From positions 1 to 36,536 of the forward strand of contig JADJDM010000028.1 of NCBI GenBank assembly GCA_016702705.1: DNA of 36,536 nt. The letters run 5' to 3'. Within the stretch, counting starts at the first letter, position 1. The number at the start of each line of letters is the position of its first letter. Positions 18,558 through 26,642 of this stretch are shown here, one piece after another. This stretch comes from Bacteroidota bacterium (GTDB lineage: Bacteria > Bacteroidota > Bacteroidia > B-17B0 > Aurantibacillaceae). The notes beneath the pieces were generated by a model. The model did no database searches. It saw nothing but the letters and a program-made list of their open reading frames with translations, and was not told the origin of the DNA. The translations under genes were made by a program, and so were the position numbers.

Positions 18558-19979
18558 TTAAAATTGGAAGTAGATGAACTCGTTTGCATTAAACTTGCCG
18601 AGCACAAAAATAATGAGAATAATGCTGATGTAGAATGCAGGTTTAAGAAATGTTTCATAACCCTTTAGTTTATTAAGAATTGCAAATTCTTCGTTTAATT
18701 CTTTTAAGAATAAGAAAAGAACAAAGAATCCAGAAAGCAGTATTGGGAAATAATCTGCAACACTGTGAAGTTCAGTTAAGAATTGCGCAGGGTTGGAAAT
18801 GGAAGATGATTTTGTTGTAAATCGTAAACAAATCTCCTGCATTCAGAGCCCTAAAAGCAATTAATGAAATAGTGTGGAACAACAATAAATAAAGCCAACC
18901 GAGTAGGGCAGGAGCTTTAAAAGGTTTTGCTTTTTCATTATTCATTAACTCTACCAAATACATTAAACCATGCATGGTTCCCCAAATTAAGAATGTCCAA
19001 TTTGCCCCGTGCCATAAACCACTTATTACAAATACCAAAAATATATTAAGTAACCATCGCTTTTTGCTGCAACGGTTTCCACCTAAACCAATGTATAAAT
19101 AATCTCTAAACCAAGTGGTGATTGAAATGTGATTACGTTGCCAAAAATCGGTAAGTGATTTTGAAAGTAATGGTCTTCGCCAGTTTAAACTAAAATCAAT
19201 TCCAAATAATTTTGCTACACCCGTTGCAATATCTGAGTAACCAGATAAAGGTCACAATATACTTGCACTACAAATAAAAAGCCAACAAGCAAATGTGTTG
19301 CTCCTGAAAATGCATCCACATTATTAAAAACAGGAGTTACAATTTCACTTAATCTATCTGCGATTACAAGTTTCTTAAAAAAGCCCCAACTAATTGCTCG
19401 TGCTGCAAATCCCCAATCGACTTTGCTTAAAAATTGTGTTTGGTAAAACTGAGGCATTAAACTATTGTAACGCACAATCGGTCCGGCAACCATGTGAGGA
19501 AAAAAGGAAACATACAATGCAAAAAATCCAAGACTGTCGGTTGGTTTGTATTTGCCTCTGTAAACATCAATAGTATAGCTTAAAGATTGAAAAGTATAAA
19601 AGGATAAACCTGCAGGAATTATAAAAGCTTGCAGCATTTCGTAACTGCTGTGGGTAATTTTATTGCTCGCAAATAAAATAGAATTTAAAAAGAAAATGCT
19701 GTATTTAAATGCTACAAGTACACCAATGTTACTAATTACACTTAATACTAACCATCGCTTTTTGTTTTTTTGTTCGGCAGCTGCATCAATTTTTTTTGCA
19801 GCTAAATAATCAATACAAGTTGTGCCAAGCAGTAATAAACAATACCAAGGATTGTAAGAGAAATAGAAATAATAGCTTGCTAATAATAAAAGTGCCCAAC
19901 GCCATTGGTGTTTTAAACTCCAATACAATGTAAAAACGATTGGAAGAAAATAAACGAAATGTAATGAGTTAAAAAGCAT
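18558..19979 (-). CDS. MBOAT (AlgI/DltB-like) O-acyltransferase, frameshifted
   Basis: Membrane-bound O-acyltransferase of about 475 residues. The start MLFNSLHFVYFLPIVFTLYW and the segments IPAGLSFYTFQSLSYTIDVY and FPHMVAGPIVRY are family hallmarks. The first frame breaks near 19235; the next frame continues LSGYSDIATGVAKLFGID. It includes TDFWQRNHISITTWFRDYLY and SGLWHGANWTFLIWG, which hold the asparagine and catalytic histidine regions. Another break near 18780-18800 leads to the usual ending NANEFIYFQF. Such enzymes acylate extracellular polysaccharide or cell wall; the acceptor is unknown, and no AlgJ-like partner is next to it. Confidence 0.88.
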
Positions 19980-19986
19980 TAATGAC

Positions 19987-19994
19987 CAAATTTA
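19987..19994 (-). promoter_or_regulatory. -7 promoter element TAAATTTG for the MBOAT gene
   Basis: TAnnTTTG match on the minus strand, 8 bases before the ATG at 19979. Confidence 0.5.
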
Positions 19995-20017
19995 ACTCTA
20001 ATTTTTGGAAGATTTAA

Positions 20018-20449
20018 TTAGTCTTGCTTACGTTTTACTAAGGCATTATTTGAGTTAAACTCAAAGAACCAACTATCATCAAATATTTGAGGAAGATAAC
20101 GCTCGTACAAATGCATGCGAGCATTAGTATGTTTGCCTTCTTCATCATCCTTATCAACAGCATTAAATTCGTAAGTCATAATTTTTGGGTGTTCGCCCAT
20201 AAAGGTTCTTACAATTTCGGAAATGGTTCTCATTACGCCGTATACTTCACCGCGGTTGGTGGCAACATATTCTTCGCCTTCAAACTCATCGTTAATAACA
20301 CCAAAAACAATAGTTGCATGTAAAATATTGTCTTGTCTTCTACCAAACCTAACCTCATAACGTAAACCAGAAGGTGTATTAAAATAATACACACTGGCCG
20401 ATTTTATCGCTGGGTATTCGATTGGATATATGTTAGTATTTTCTGGCAC
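20018..20449 (-). CDS. Conserved-looking hypothetical protein
   Basis: A 143-residue soluble protein with GTG start (MPENTNIYPIEYPAIKS). The body is beta-strand rich (GLRYEVRFGRRQDNILHATI) followed by a helix (RTISEIVRTFMGEHPKIM), an acidic stretch (DKDDEEGK), and a C-terminal segment with RMHLYERYLPQIFDDSWFFE. No signal peptide or membrane segment. The start is supported by a TATATTTG promoter element 10 bases upstream. I do not recognise the family. It sits between DedA and MBOAT genes on the same strand, with its own promoter. Confidence 0.8.
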   Translation of the reverse strand: MPENTNIYPIEYPAIKSASVYYFNTPSGLRYEVRFGRRQDNILHATIVFGVINDEFEGEEYVATNRGEVYGVMRTISEIVRTFMGEHPKIMTYEFNAVDKDDEEGKHTNARMHLYERYLPQIFDDSWFFEFNSNNALVKRKQD

Positions 20450-20458
20450 CTATTTTAA

Positions 20459-20466
20459 CAAATATA
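20459..20466 (-). promoter_or_regulatory. -7 promoter element TATATTTG
   Basis: TAnnTTTG match on the minus strand, 10 bases before the GTG start at 20449. It lies in the 19-base gap after the DedA stop. Confidence 0.55.
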
Positions 20467-20468
20467 AC

Positions 20469-21131
20469 TTATTGTTTCGAGAATTTAGACTTTAGGAAGC
20501 CAAATAAAATAGGAAGAACAGAAATACCAATGATTCCGAAAATTACTTTTTCGTAATTTTTTTGAACCCAAGCATTTGTTCCTAAGAAATAACCTGCTAA
20601 TGTTAAAGCTGTTACCCAAACTATTCCTCCAACTACACAAAAAGTTATATACTTTTTGTAATCCATTTTGCCCATTCCTGCTGCAAAAGGTGCAAAAGTT
20701 CTTACTATAGGAACAAAACGAGCCATAATAATTGTTTTACCGCCGTGTTTTTCATAAAACAATTCGGTTTTTGTTAGGTATTCGCGTTTAATTATTTTGC
20801 TAAGCCATTTTATTTCAAAAATCCGCACTCCTAATTTCCTTCCTACTAAATAGTTTACGTTATCTCCTAAAATTGCAGAAACAATGAGTAAAATAATGAG
20901 CATGAATGGATTTAAGATTGCAGGATACGATAGCGGCAAACATTCCTGCTGTAAATAATAAAGAGTCGCCAGGTAAAAAGGGCGTGGCAACCAATCATGT
21001 TTCACAAAAAATAATTAAGCATAAAAGAAAATAGGTTAATGTACCAGATTTTCTATAAAGCATTGTAAATAACATTTTGTCTTTAAAAGAATATCAATAA
21101 TTCCTAAAGTGGTGCAATCGCAAGTTTCCAT
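20469..21131 (-). CDS. DedA family membrane protein, frameshifted N-terminus
   Basis: DedA (SNARE-associated) membrane protein of about 215 residues. The intact part has ILGDNVNYLVGRKLGVRIFE, the YEKHGGKTIIMARFVPIVRT motif and FAPFAAGMGKM, all typical. The N-terminus lies in other frames: ATG 21131 (METCDCTTLGIIDILLK), then SGTLTYFLLCLIIFCET, an in-frame TGA where family members have Gly, LVATPFLPGDSLLFTAGMFA, and a last shift near 20920 into LNPFMLIILL. Members act as flippases or transporters for undecaprenyl phosphate or lipids, or in membrane homeostasis. It starts 8 bases after the rhodanese gene, probably in one operon. Confidence 0.85.
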
Positions 21132-21139
21132 AATACGAA

Positions 21140-21457
21140 TTAATAGTTAGGCATCGAAGGGTCAATTTCTGCAGCCCAAGCCAGTATTCCACCTTGTAAA
21201 TTATATAAATTGGTAAAGCCATGATTTTGCTCTAAAGCACCAATAACGGTAGCCGAACGCTTTCCGCTTCTGCAATGCACTACCACTTTTTTGTCTTTTG
21301 AAATTTCTGCAACATGGTCCATTACTTCACCCATCGGAATTAATTTCCCATTCAAGTTACAAATATCAAACTCGTGTTCTTCTCTCACATCAATAAGTTG
21401 AAAATCCTCCTTATTGTCAATCATTGCTTTTAATTCCTTTACAGTAACTTCTTTCAT
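21140..21457 (-). CDS. Single-domain rhodanese-like sulfurtransferase
   Basis: About 105 residues forming a single rhodanese domain: MKEVTVKELKAMIDNKEDF, FQLIDVREEHEFDICNLNG, active-site loop VVHCRSGKRSATV with the catalytic Cys, and GGILAWAAEIDPSMPNY at the end. Such proteins carry persulfide sulfur in the cytoplasm. The start at ATG 21457 is preferred over the longer frame (to 21490) because a TATGTTTG promoter element sits at 21478-21485. DedA follows 8 bases downstream. Confidence 0.93.
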   Translation of the reverse strand: MKEVTVKELKAMIDNKEDFQLIDVREEHEFDICNLNGKLIPMGEVMDHVAEISKDKKVVVHCRSGKRSATVIGALEQNHGFTNLYNLQGGILAWAAEIDPSMPNY

Positions 21458-21477
21458 TGTGCTAAATTTTAAAAACT

Positions 21478-21485
21478 CAAACATA
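21478..21485 (-). promoter_or_regulatory. -7 promoter element TATGTTTG
   Basis: TAnnTTTG match on the minus strand, 20 bases upstream of ATG 21457. It excludes the longer rhodanese start, which would overlap it. Confidence 0.5.
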
Positions 21486-21618
21486 ACCATAAACTAATAA
21501 AAATACAAAGCAATTTTTCCATAGTAACCAACAGGTGGTAAATTGTCGCTTGGCATCTTAAAATAATCTAATTTTCTTAACAAATTATTAAATAGCGCAT
21601 CAATTCATATAATAGTAG

Positions 21619-21626
21619 TACCTTTG
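21619..21626 (+). promoter_or_regulatory. -7 promoter element TACCTTTG for the purF paralogue
   Basis: TAnnTTTG match 16 bases before ATG 21643, in the divergent gap with the rhodanese gene. No clear -33 element was recognised. Confidence 0.55.
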
Positions 21627-21642
21627 TACATAGCTATTTTTC

Positions 21643-23544
21643 ATGAGTGATAATATTCAACACGAGTGCGGTATTGCGGTTGTAAGGCTTCTTAAACCGC
21701 TAAGTTTTTACAGAGAAAAGTATGGATCTGCAAGATATGGTTTGCACAAACTATACTTAATAATGGAAAAAATGATTAACCGTGGGCAGGACGGGGCAGG
21801 TATAGCTACCATTAAACTCGACCCAGAACCAGGAAATCAATACATCGATCGCTTACGTTCGATAAAGACAAGAGCTACACAAGATATTTTCACTCAAATA
21901 AATCAACATTTTATTGATACACAACGCCTTCAACCTGAAGATTACAAAAGCGTTGAGTGGCAAAAAAGAAATATTCCTTTCCTTGGTGAATTATTGATGG
22001 GGCATCTCCGTTACGGCACTTATGGAAAAAACACAGTAGAAAGTTGTCACCCCTTTTTACGTGATAACAATTGGATGACACGTAACTTAGTTGTTGCAGG
22101 TAATTTTAATTTAACCAATGTTGATGAGCTTTTTGGGCACTTAGTTGACCTTGGCCAACATCCTCGTCAAAAAGCAGATACCATTACGGTAATGGAAAAA
22201 ATTGGTCATTTTTTGGATAGAGAAAATGATCGTTTGTTTAAGATTTTTAAAATGCAAGGTTATTCCAATATGGAGATTTCAGAAATGATTTCTCAAAATT
22301 TGGAAGTTGAAAATATATTGAAAGACAGTAATAAACACTGGGATGGTGGTTATGTAATGGGAGGTTTAATTGGAAACGGTGATGCTTTTGTGTTGCGCGA
22401 TCCACATGGTATTCGTCCCGCATATTATTATCATGATGATGAAGTAGCAGTAGTTTGTTCGGAGCGACCAATTATTCAAACGGTGTTTGATGTTGAAACG
22501 GAAAAAGTAAAAGAATTAACTCCAGGTGCAGCTCTTATTATTAAAAAAGATGGCACGGTAAGAGAAACGGAAATTGTTCCAGCAGAAGAAAAGAAAGCTT
22601 GTTCATTTGAGCGAATTTATTTCTCGAGAGGAAATGATGCTAGCATTTACAAAGAGCGTCAAGATTTAGGATTGTATTTAGTACCTCCAACTTTAAAGGC
22701 AGTTGATTATGATTTACGAAATACAGTTTTCTCTTATATTCCAAACACTGCAGAAGTTGCTTTTGGAGGATTGATTGAAGGATTAAACTCATACTTAAAT
22801 AAAGTAAAAGCTACCAAGATTTTGAAAATGGGAGCTAATGTTACTGAGCCTGAATTAAGTGAAATTTTAACCATTCGTCCGCGAATAGAGAAGTTAGTTT
22901 TAAAAGATGCAAAGCAACGTACTTTTATTACTGACGATGCACACCGTAATGATTTGGTAAGTTTATCATACGATATTACTTATGGATTAATTCGTCCGAA
23001 GGTTGATAATTTGGTTGTATTAGATGATTCTATTGTACGTGGAACAACGCTTAAGCAAAGTATTTTAAAAATATTAGATAGATTAAAACCGAAGAAAATT
23101 GTTGTTATAAGTTCTGCCCCGCAAATTCGTTATCCGGATTGTTACGGAATTGATATGGCAATTTTAAATAAGTTTATTGCTTTTGAAGCAGCAATTTCAT
23201 TGTTAAGAGAACGCGGAATGGAATCAGTAATTGATGGTGTTTATGAAAAAGCCAAACATCAAATTACATTACCTAAAGAAGAGCAAGTAAATGTGGTGAA
23301 AGAAATTTACGAACATTTTTCTGCAGAAGAAATCTCTGCTAAAATTGCCCAGCTTATTAAGCCTGCCGATTTAAGTTGTGAATTAGAGGTAATTTATCAG
23401 TCTATTGAAGGCTTGCACCAAGCATGTCCTCATAATTTAGGCGATTGGTATTTTACCGGAAATTATCCAACACCAGGTGGGGTACAAGTGGCGAATAAAT
23501 CGTTTATCCATTTTATGGAAGGAAAAATGGTAAGAGCGTATTAA
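21643..23544 (+). CDS. purF: Amidophosphoribosyltransferase family protein (long PurF paralogue)
   Basis: A 633-residue protein with an N-terminal class II glutamine amidotransferase domain and a C-terminal phosphoribosyltransferase domain. Visible are the nucleophile Cys in HECGIAVVRLL, NRGQDGAGIA, GHLRYGTYG, the PurF-typical CSFERIYFSRGNDASIY, and the PRPP loop VVLDDSIVRGTTLKQSI followed by SSAPQIRYPDCYGIDM. PurF catalyses the first step of purine synthesis. Ordinary PurF is about 470-510 residues with Cys exposed at residue 1 after processing. Here Cys is residue 9 and there are about 130 extra residues, like the second PurF-type protein found in Bacteroidota. It may or may not be the biosynthetic enzyme. 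Intact frame. Confidence 0.9.
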   Translation: MSDNIQHECGIAVVRLLKPLSFYREKYGSARYGLHKLYLIMEKMINRGQDGAGIATIKLDPEPGNQYIDRLRSIKTRATQDIFTQINQHFIDTQRLQPEDYKSVEWQKRNIPFLGELLMGHLRYGTYGKNTVESCHPFLRDNNWMTRNLVVAGNFNLTNVDELFGHLVDLGQHPRQKADTITVMEKIGHFLDRENDRLFKIFKMQGYSNMEISEMISQNLEVENILKDSNKHWDGGYVMGGLIGNGDAFVLRDPHGIRPAYYYHDDEVAVVCSERPIIQTVFDVETEKVKELTPGAALIIKKDGTVRETEIVPAEEKKACSFERIYFSRGNDASIYKERQDLGLYLVPPTLKAVDYDLRNTVFSYIPNTAEVAFGGLIEGLNSYLNKVKATKILKMGANVTEPELSEILTIRPRIEKLVLKDAKQRTFITDDAHRNDLVSLSYDITYGLIRPKVDNLVVLDDSIVRGTTLKQSILKILDRLKPKKIVVISSAPQIRYPDCYGIDMAILNKFIAFEAAISLLRERGMESVIDGVYEKAKHQITLPKEEQVNVVKEIYEHFSAEEISAKIAQLIKPADLSCELEVIYQSIEGLHQACPHNLGDWYFTGNYPTPGGVQVANKSFIHFMEGKMVRAY

Positions 23545-23556
23545 CGAATATTTTAC

Positions 23557-23564
23557 TATATTTG
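23557..23564 (+). promoter_or_regulatory. -7 promoter element TATATTTG for the STAS gene
   Basis: TAnnTTTG match 13 bases before ATG 23578 and 12 bases after the purF stop, so the STAS gene has its own promoter. Confidence 0.6.
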
Positions 23565-23577
23565 CATTTCGATAAAC

Positions 23578-23919
23578 ATGACAGAATTCACGATAAATAA
23601 GAAAGAACAGCATGCTGAAATTTCAGTAAATGTTGATAAGTTAGACAGCACTGTTTCACCATTGCTTAAGTCTGAGCTTGTTCTGCTTAATACAGAAGGC
23701 ATTAAATTTGTTTTGTTTGATTTAAAAGGCGCTCGTTATTGCGATTCTTCTGGTTTAAGTGCCATACTTGTTGGTAATCGTTTATGCAAAAACTCAGGAG
23801 GTAAATTTGTTTTATGCAACCTAAACGATACCGTTAAAAAATTAATATCCATATCTCAGTTGGATTCCATCCTTAATTTGGCAAGTTCTGTCGAAGAAGG
23901 TTTGGAAAAGTTAAGTTAA
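23578..23919 (+). CDS. STAS domain protein, anti-sigma factor antagonist type
   Basis: A 113-residue SpoIIAA-like STAS domain. The fold signature is VLFDLKGARYCDSSGLSAIL, where the serine pair after the Asp contains the site phosphorylated by an anti-sigma kinase in characterised members. The ending KLISISQLDSILNLASSVEE is also typical. The partner kinase and sigma factor are not in this window. In many Bacteroidota a STAS gene of this kind lies next to the RNase Z gene; here a T9SS-cargo gene lies between them. Confidence 0.9.
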   Translation: MTEFTINKKEQHAEISVNVDKLDSTVSPLLKSELVLLNTEGIKFVLFDLKGARYCDSSGLSAILVGNRLCKNSGGKFVLCNLNDTVKKLISISQLDSILNLASSVEEGLEKLS

Positions 23920-23932
23920 TTTTATATTTTCG

Positions 23933-23952
23933 GAGTTAAATAAAAATAACTC
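23933..23952 (+). promoter_or_regulatory. Inverted repeat GAGTTA / TAACTC directly before a T9SS-cargo gene
   Basis: 6-bp arms (23933-23938 and 23947-23952) with an 8-base loop, ending one base before ATG 23954. A weak TATTTTCG element lies just upstream. It may be an operator or leader hairpin. Confidence 0.3.
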
Positions 23953-23953
23953 T

Positions 23954-24758
23954 ATGAAGAAAATCTACTTATTATTTACATTCTTATTTGTAACAACAGT
24001 TAGTAATATTTTTGCTCAGGCCCCTGCTTGTTCCTATGATATGACATTTCTTGCTACGGGAAGAGATGGTATCTATCCAGATAGCGCTACAAATTTTGTT
24101 AGCGGAAATGTGGGTTGCCCATATGTTACAAAATATAACAATGAAAATCCCTAATGATACAATGGTTCCAGTATTTGGTACTGTATTGTTTGATTAAGTG
24201 GATTGATTTACAAAGAAATATTACTAGTCCCGTTAACTACGGCTTACCTCCAGGATTATCTCTAGCCGTAGGACCTAATATTACTGCAAATGGAACAAAT
24301 GATTTTGGAAGTTCCCAGGAAATGACACAAGTTGTATGGTAATTTATGGTACTCCAACAACAGCGGGTACGTATTTATTGTCATTTACTTTAAAAACTTT
24401 TATTACCCTCTCACCTGCCAGCGTGCAAACAGATGTAATTAATTACTACAAAATTGTAATTAACACTCCAATTGGCTTAAATGAAAACACGAGTTCTAAA
24501 TTTGAATTAATGAATTTATATCCAAATCCATCTAATTCAACTGCAACAATTCGTTTCAGTTCTCCAAAAAGTTCAGTTGTGAAATTATCTGTTTACAATA
24601 CTTTAGGTAAAGCTGTTATGATTAAAACCATTGATTCGAAACAAGGTGAAAATGATTTTAATCTTAATGTAAAAGATTTATCATCAGGTATTTATATTTG
24701 TTCACTTGAATCAGAAGGTAAAACACTTACAAAAAAATTGATAGTTAGTAAAGATTAA
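23954..24758 (+). CDS. Secreted protein with T9SS sorting domain, frameshifted
   Basis: ATG 23954 begins a signal peptide (MKKIYLLFTFLFVTTVSNIF-AQ), then a secreted N-terminal segment with ACSYDMTFLATGRDGIYPDS. The frame breaks near 24135; the next one gives IPNDTMVPVFGTVLFD, and a further shift near 24195 gives NYGLPPGLSLAVGPNITANG. One more near 24315 joins SPGNDTSCMVIYGTPTTAGT and the T9SS type A sorting domain (LYPNPSNSTATIRF, ending GKTLTKKLIVSKD). The middle resembles an immunoglobulin-like or cadherin-like fold with GTPTTAGTYLL. It ends 3 bases before the RNase Z start. Function unknown. Confidence 0.78.
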
Positions 24759-24761
24759 TTA

Positions 24762-25675
24762 ATGCAAAAATTTGAAGTTACTATATTAGGTTCAGGTTCT
24801 GCATCTCCAACAATTTCTAGAAATCCATCCGCTCAGCTATTGAATATAGCTGAGCGTTTTTTTTTAATCGACTGCGGCGAGGGAACTCAAATTCAACTTA
24901 GAAAAAGCAAACTAAGTTGGTCGCGCATCGACCATATTTTTATTTCTCATTTGCACGGCGACCATTATTTGGGATTACTTGGTTTATTGCAAAGCATGCA
25001 TTTGTTGGGCAGAAAAAAAGTAATGCATTTGTTTTGTGTTCCAGAATTAAAAGAGATTATAGAGATTCAAAACAAATATTCGGGTACCGAATTGAATTAT
25101 GAAATCGAATATCATTTTTTAAGTACAGATGGAAGAACCTTATTTTAGAAGATAACAAGGTTAAAGTGTATTCTTTTCCTCTTAACCATCGAATTCCTTG
25201 CTGCGGCTTTTTGTTTGAAGAAAAAGAAGGTTTAAGAAAAATAAAGAAATACGAATTTGAACGAAGAAATATTTCTTTAGCTGAAATTCATAAAGTAAAG
25301 CAAGGAATAAATGCCATTGATAATGAGGGTAATGAAGTTGATTATAAATTATTGAGCAGTGACGCGGCTGAAACCAAATCGTATGCTTATTGCAGTGATA
25401 CAAAGTATGATGAACGAATTGTACATCACATTAAAGGAGCAACAACAATTTATCATGAATCTACTTTTTTAAAAGATATGATTGATAGAGCCAAAGCTAC
25501 TTTTCATTCAACCGCCGAGGAAGCTGCGAAAATTGCTTTAGCTGCAGAAGCAAAACAATTAATTCTTGGCCATTTTTCTGCACGATACGGAGAGTTGGAG
25601 CCATTTTTATTGGAGGCGGGGACGGTTTTCAACAATTGTGTTTTAGCAAAAGATGGAGAAATAATCACAATTTAA
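24762..25675 (+). CDS. rnz: Ribonuclease Z, one frameshift near 25135
   Basis: tRNA 3'-end endonuclease of the metallo-beta-lactamase fold, about 304 residues. The start is MQKFEVTILGSGSASPTISR; the zinc motif is SHLHGDHYLGLLGLLQSMHL. The frame breaks after LSTDGRTL; adding one A near 25138 gives LILEDNKVKVYSFPLNHRIP. The second half has YCSDTKYDERIVHHIKGATT, HESTFL and the last zinc histidine in LILGHFSARY. The break in an essential gene points to sequencing error. The coding sequence holds a terminator-like hairpin at codons 23-35 (see 24830-24865). Confidence 0.93.
24830..24865 (+). terminator. Terminator-like hairpin with T9 run inside rnz
   Basis: Perfect 11-bp stem CGCTCAGCTAT (24830-24840) and ATAGCTGAGCG (24846-24856), loop TGAAT, followed at once by nine T (24857-24865). 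It has every feature of an intrinsic terminator yet lies 68 bases into the rnz coding region, encoding SAQLLNIAERFFL. It could be an attenuator, the terminator of the upstream T9SS-cargo gene, or chance. Only structure is visible, not activity. Confidence 0.6.
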
Positions 25676-25698
25676 TTTGTGAATTCATTTTCTCATTG

Positions 25699-25706
25699 TA
25701 TCTTTG
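25699..25706 (+). promoter_or_regulatory. -7 promoter element TATCTTTG
   Basis: TAnnTTTG match 28 bases before ATG 25735 of the response regulator gene. Confidence 0.55.
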
Positions 25707-25734
25707 TTTAAAATTAGTCTAAATAAGGAAAAAG

Positions 25735-26409
25735 ATGATAAAATTATTAATTGCAGACAACAGTGTACTTGTAAGAGTTGGTTTTAAAGCCCTTTTGAGT
25801 GATGTTTCCGATTTTAGTTTTGTTGCCGAGGCAGAAACTGCTTTGGAATTGAAGGAAATTAATAAAACATTGAAACCAGATGTTCTTATTGTTGATACCC
25901 ATTCTCTTATTCTTTCTAACGCTGATTTAGCGCTTCTTAAAAAAGCGAATAAAAAACTTCAAATACTTGCCATTACTCAAATGCTTTCAAAAACTGAAAT
26001 TGAGAATTTGCTTAATGGTGAAGTAACAAGTTACTTATTAAAAGAGTGCGACAAACAAGAGATAATTGATGCAATTATTGAAACCAATAAAGGCGAACGT
26101 TTTTTATGCGGTAAAATAGCTCACGTTCTTACTGCACCTTCCGAAATTAAAATTACCCCTACTTATTTACAAAATGTTTCTTGCGAAGGTTTAATTGTGA
26201 CTGAGCGTGAAGCAGATGTTATTAGATACATTGCAGAAGGATTATCAAACAAACAAATTGCAGATACATTGTGTTTAAGTACACATACCGTAAACACTCA
26301 TCGTAAAAACATCATGAGCAAATTGGGAGTTAACAATACTGCAGGTATTGTTATGTATGCTGTAAAAAACAATATTTTGGAGTACAATCCATATTTGTTC
26401 TCAAACTAA
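25735..26409 (+). CDS. LuxR/NarL-type response regulator
   Basis: A 224-residue regulator. The receiver domain (1-120) has phospho-acceptor Asp in VLIVDTHS, Thr in LAITQM and Lys in SYLLKECDKQ. The usual acidic pair is ADN rather than ADD/ADH, and the M-P after the acceptor Asp is absent, so phosphorylation may be atypical. The GerE/LuxR helix-turn-helix domain (about 155-215) reads TEREADVIRYIAEGLSNKQI then STHTVNTHRKNIMSKL. No histidine kinase is adjacent, so the signal is unknown. Confidence 0.9.
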   Translation: MIKLLIADNSVLVRVGFKALLSDVSDFSFVAEAETALELKEINKTLKPDVLIVDTHSLILSNADLALLKKANKKLQILAITQMLSKTEIENLLNGEVTSYLLKECDKQEIIDAIIETNKGERFLCGKIAHVLTAPSEIKITPTYLQNVSCEGLIVTEREADVIRYIAEGLSNKQIADTLCLSTHTVNTHRKNIMSKLGVNNTAGIVMYAVKNNILEYNPYLFSN

Positions 26410-26608
26410 GCTTGCAATAAATCGCCAACTTCGTCGTTGAGTTCATAAAAAAAATGCTCATTTACCACAGTAAACTCCGCTTTTTTTTATTTCACTCGCC
26501 TAGAATTTGACGATTTCTTATCAAGCTCAATAAGTTTAATTTTTAAATGGAAAAGGGGTTATTCCACAATTACTTGTTTGCAATAAAACCTTACTAAACT
26601 CATTTCAT
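26406..26608 (-). pseudogene. Possible degraded minus-strand reading frame
   Basis: Read on the minus strand, one frame gives MSLVRFYCKQVIVE, stop, PLFHLKIKLIELDKKSSNSR, RVK, stop, KKAEFTVVNEHFFYELNDEV then GDLLQA and a TAG overlapping the LuxR stop. The last 27 residues look protein-like, and two in-frame TAA codons interrupt the rest. This could be a short gene with errors or a remnant; no family recognised. Otherwise this gap (26410-26642) holds only a T/A-rich leader for the next gene. Confidence 0.3.
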
Positions 26609-26642
26609 TCTTCTTATTTCGTAAATTCGTTTCTTTTTAACT

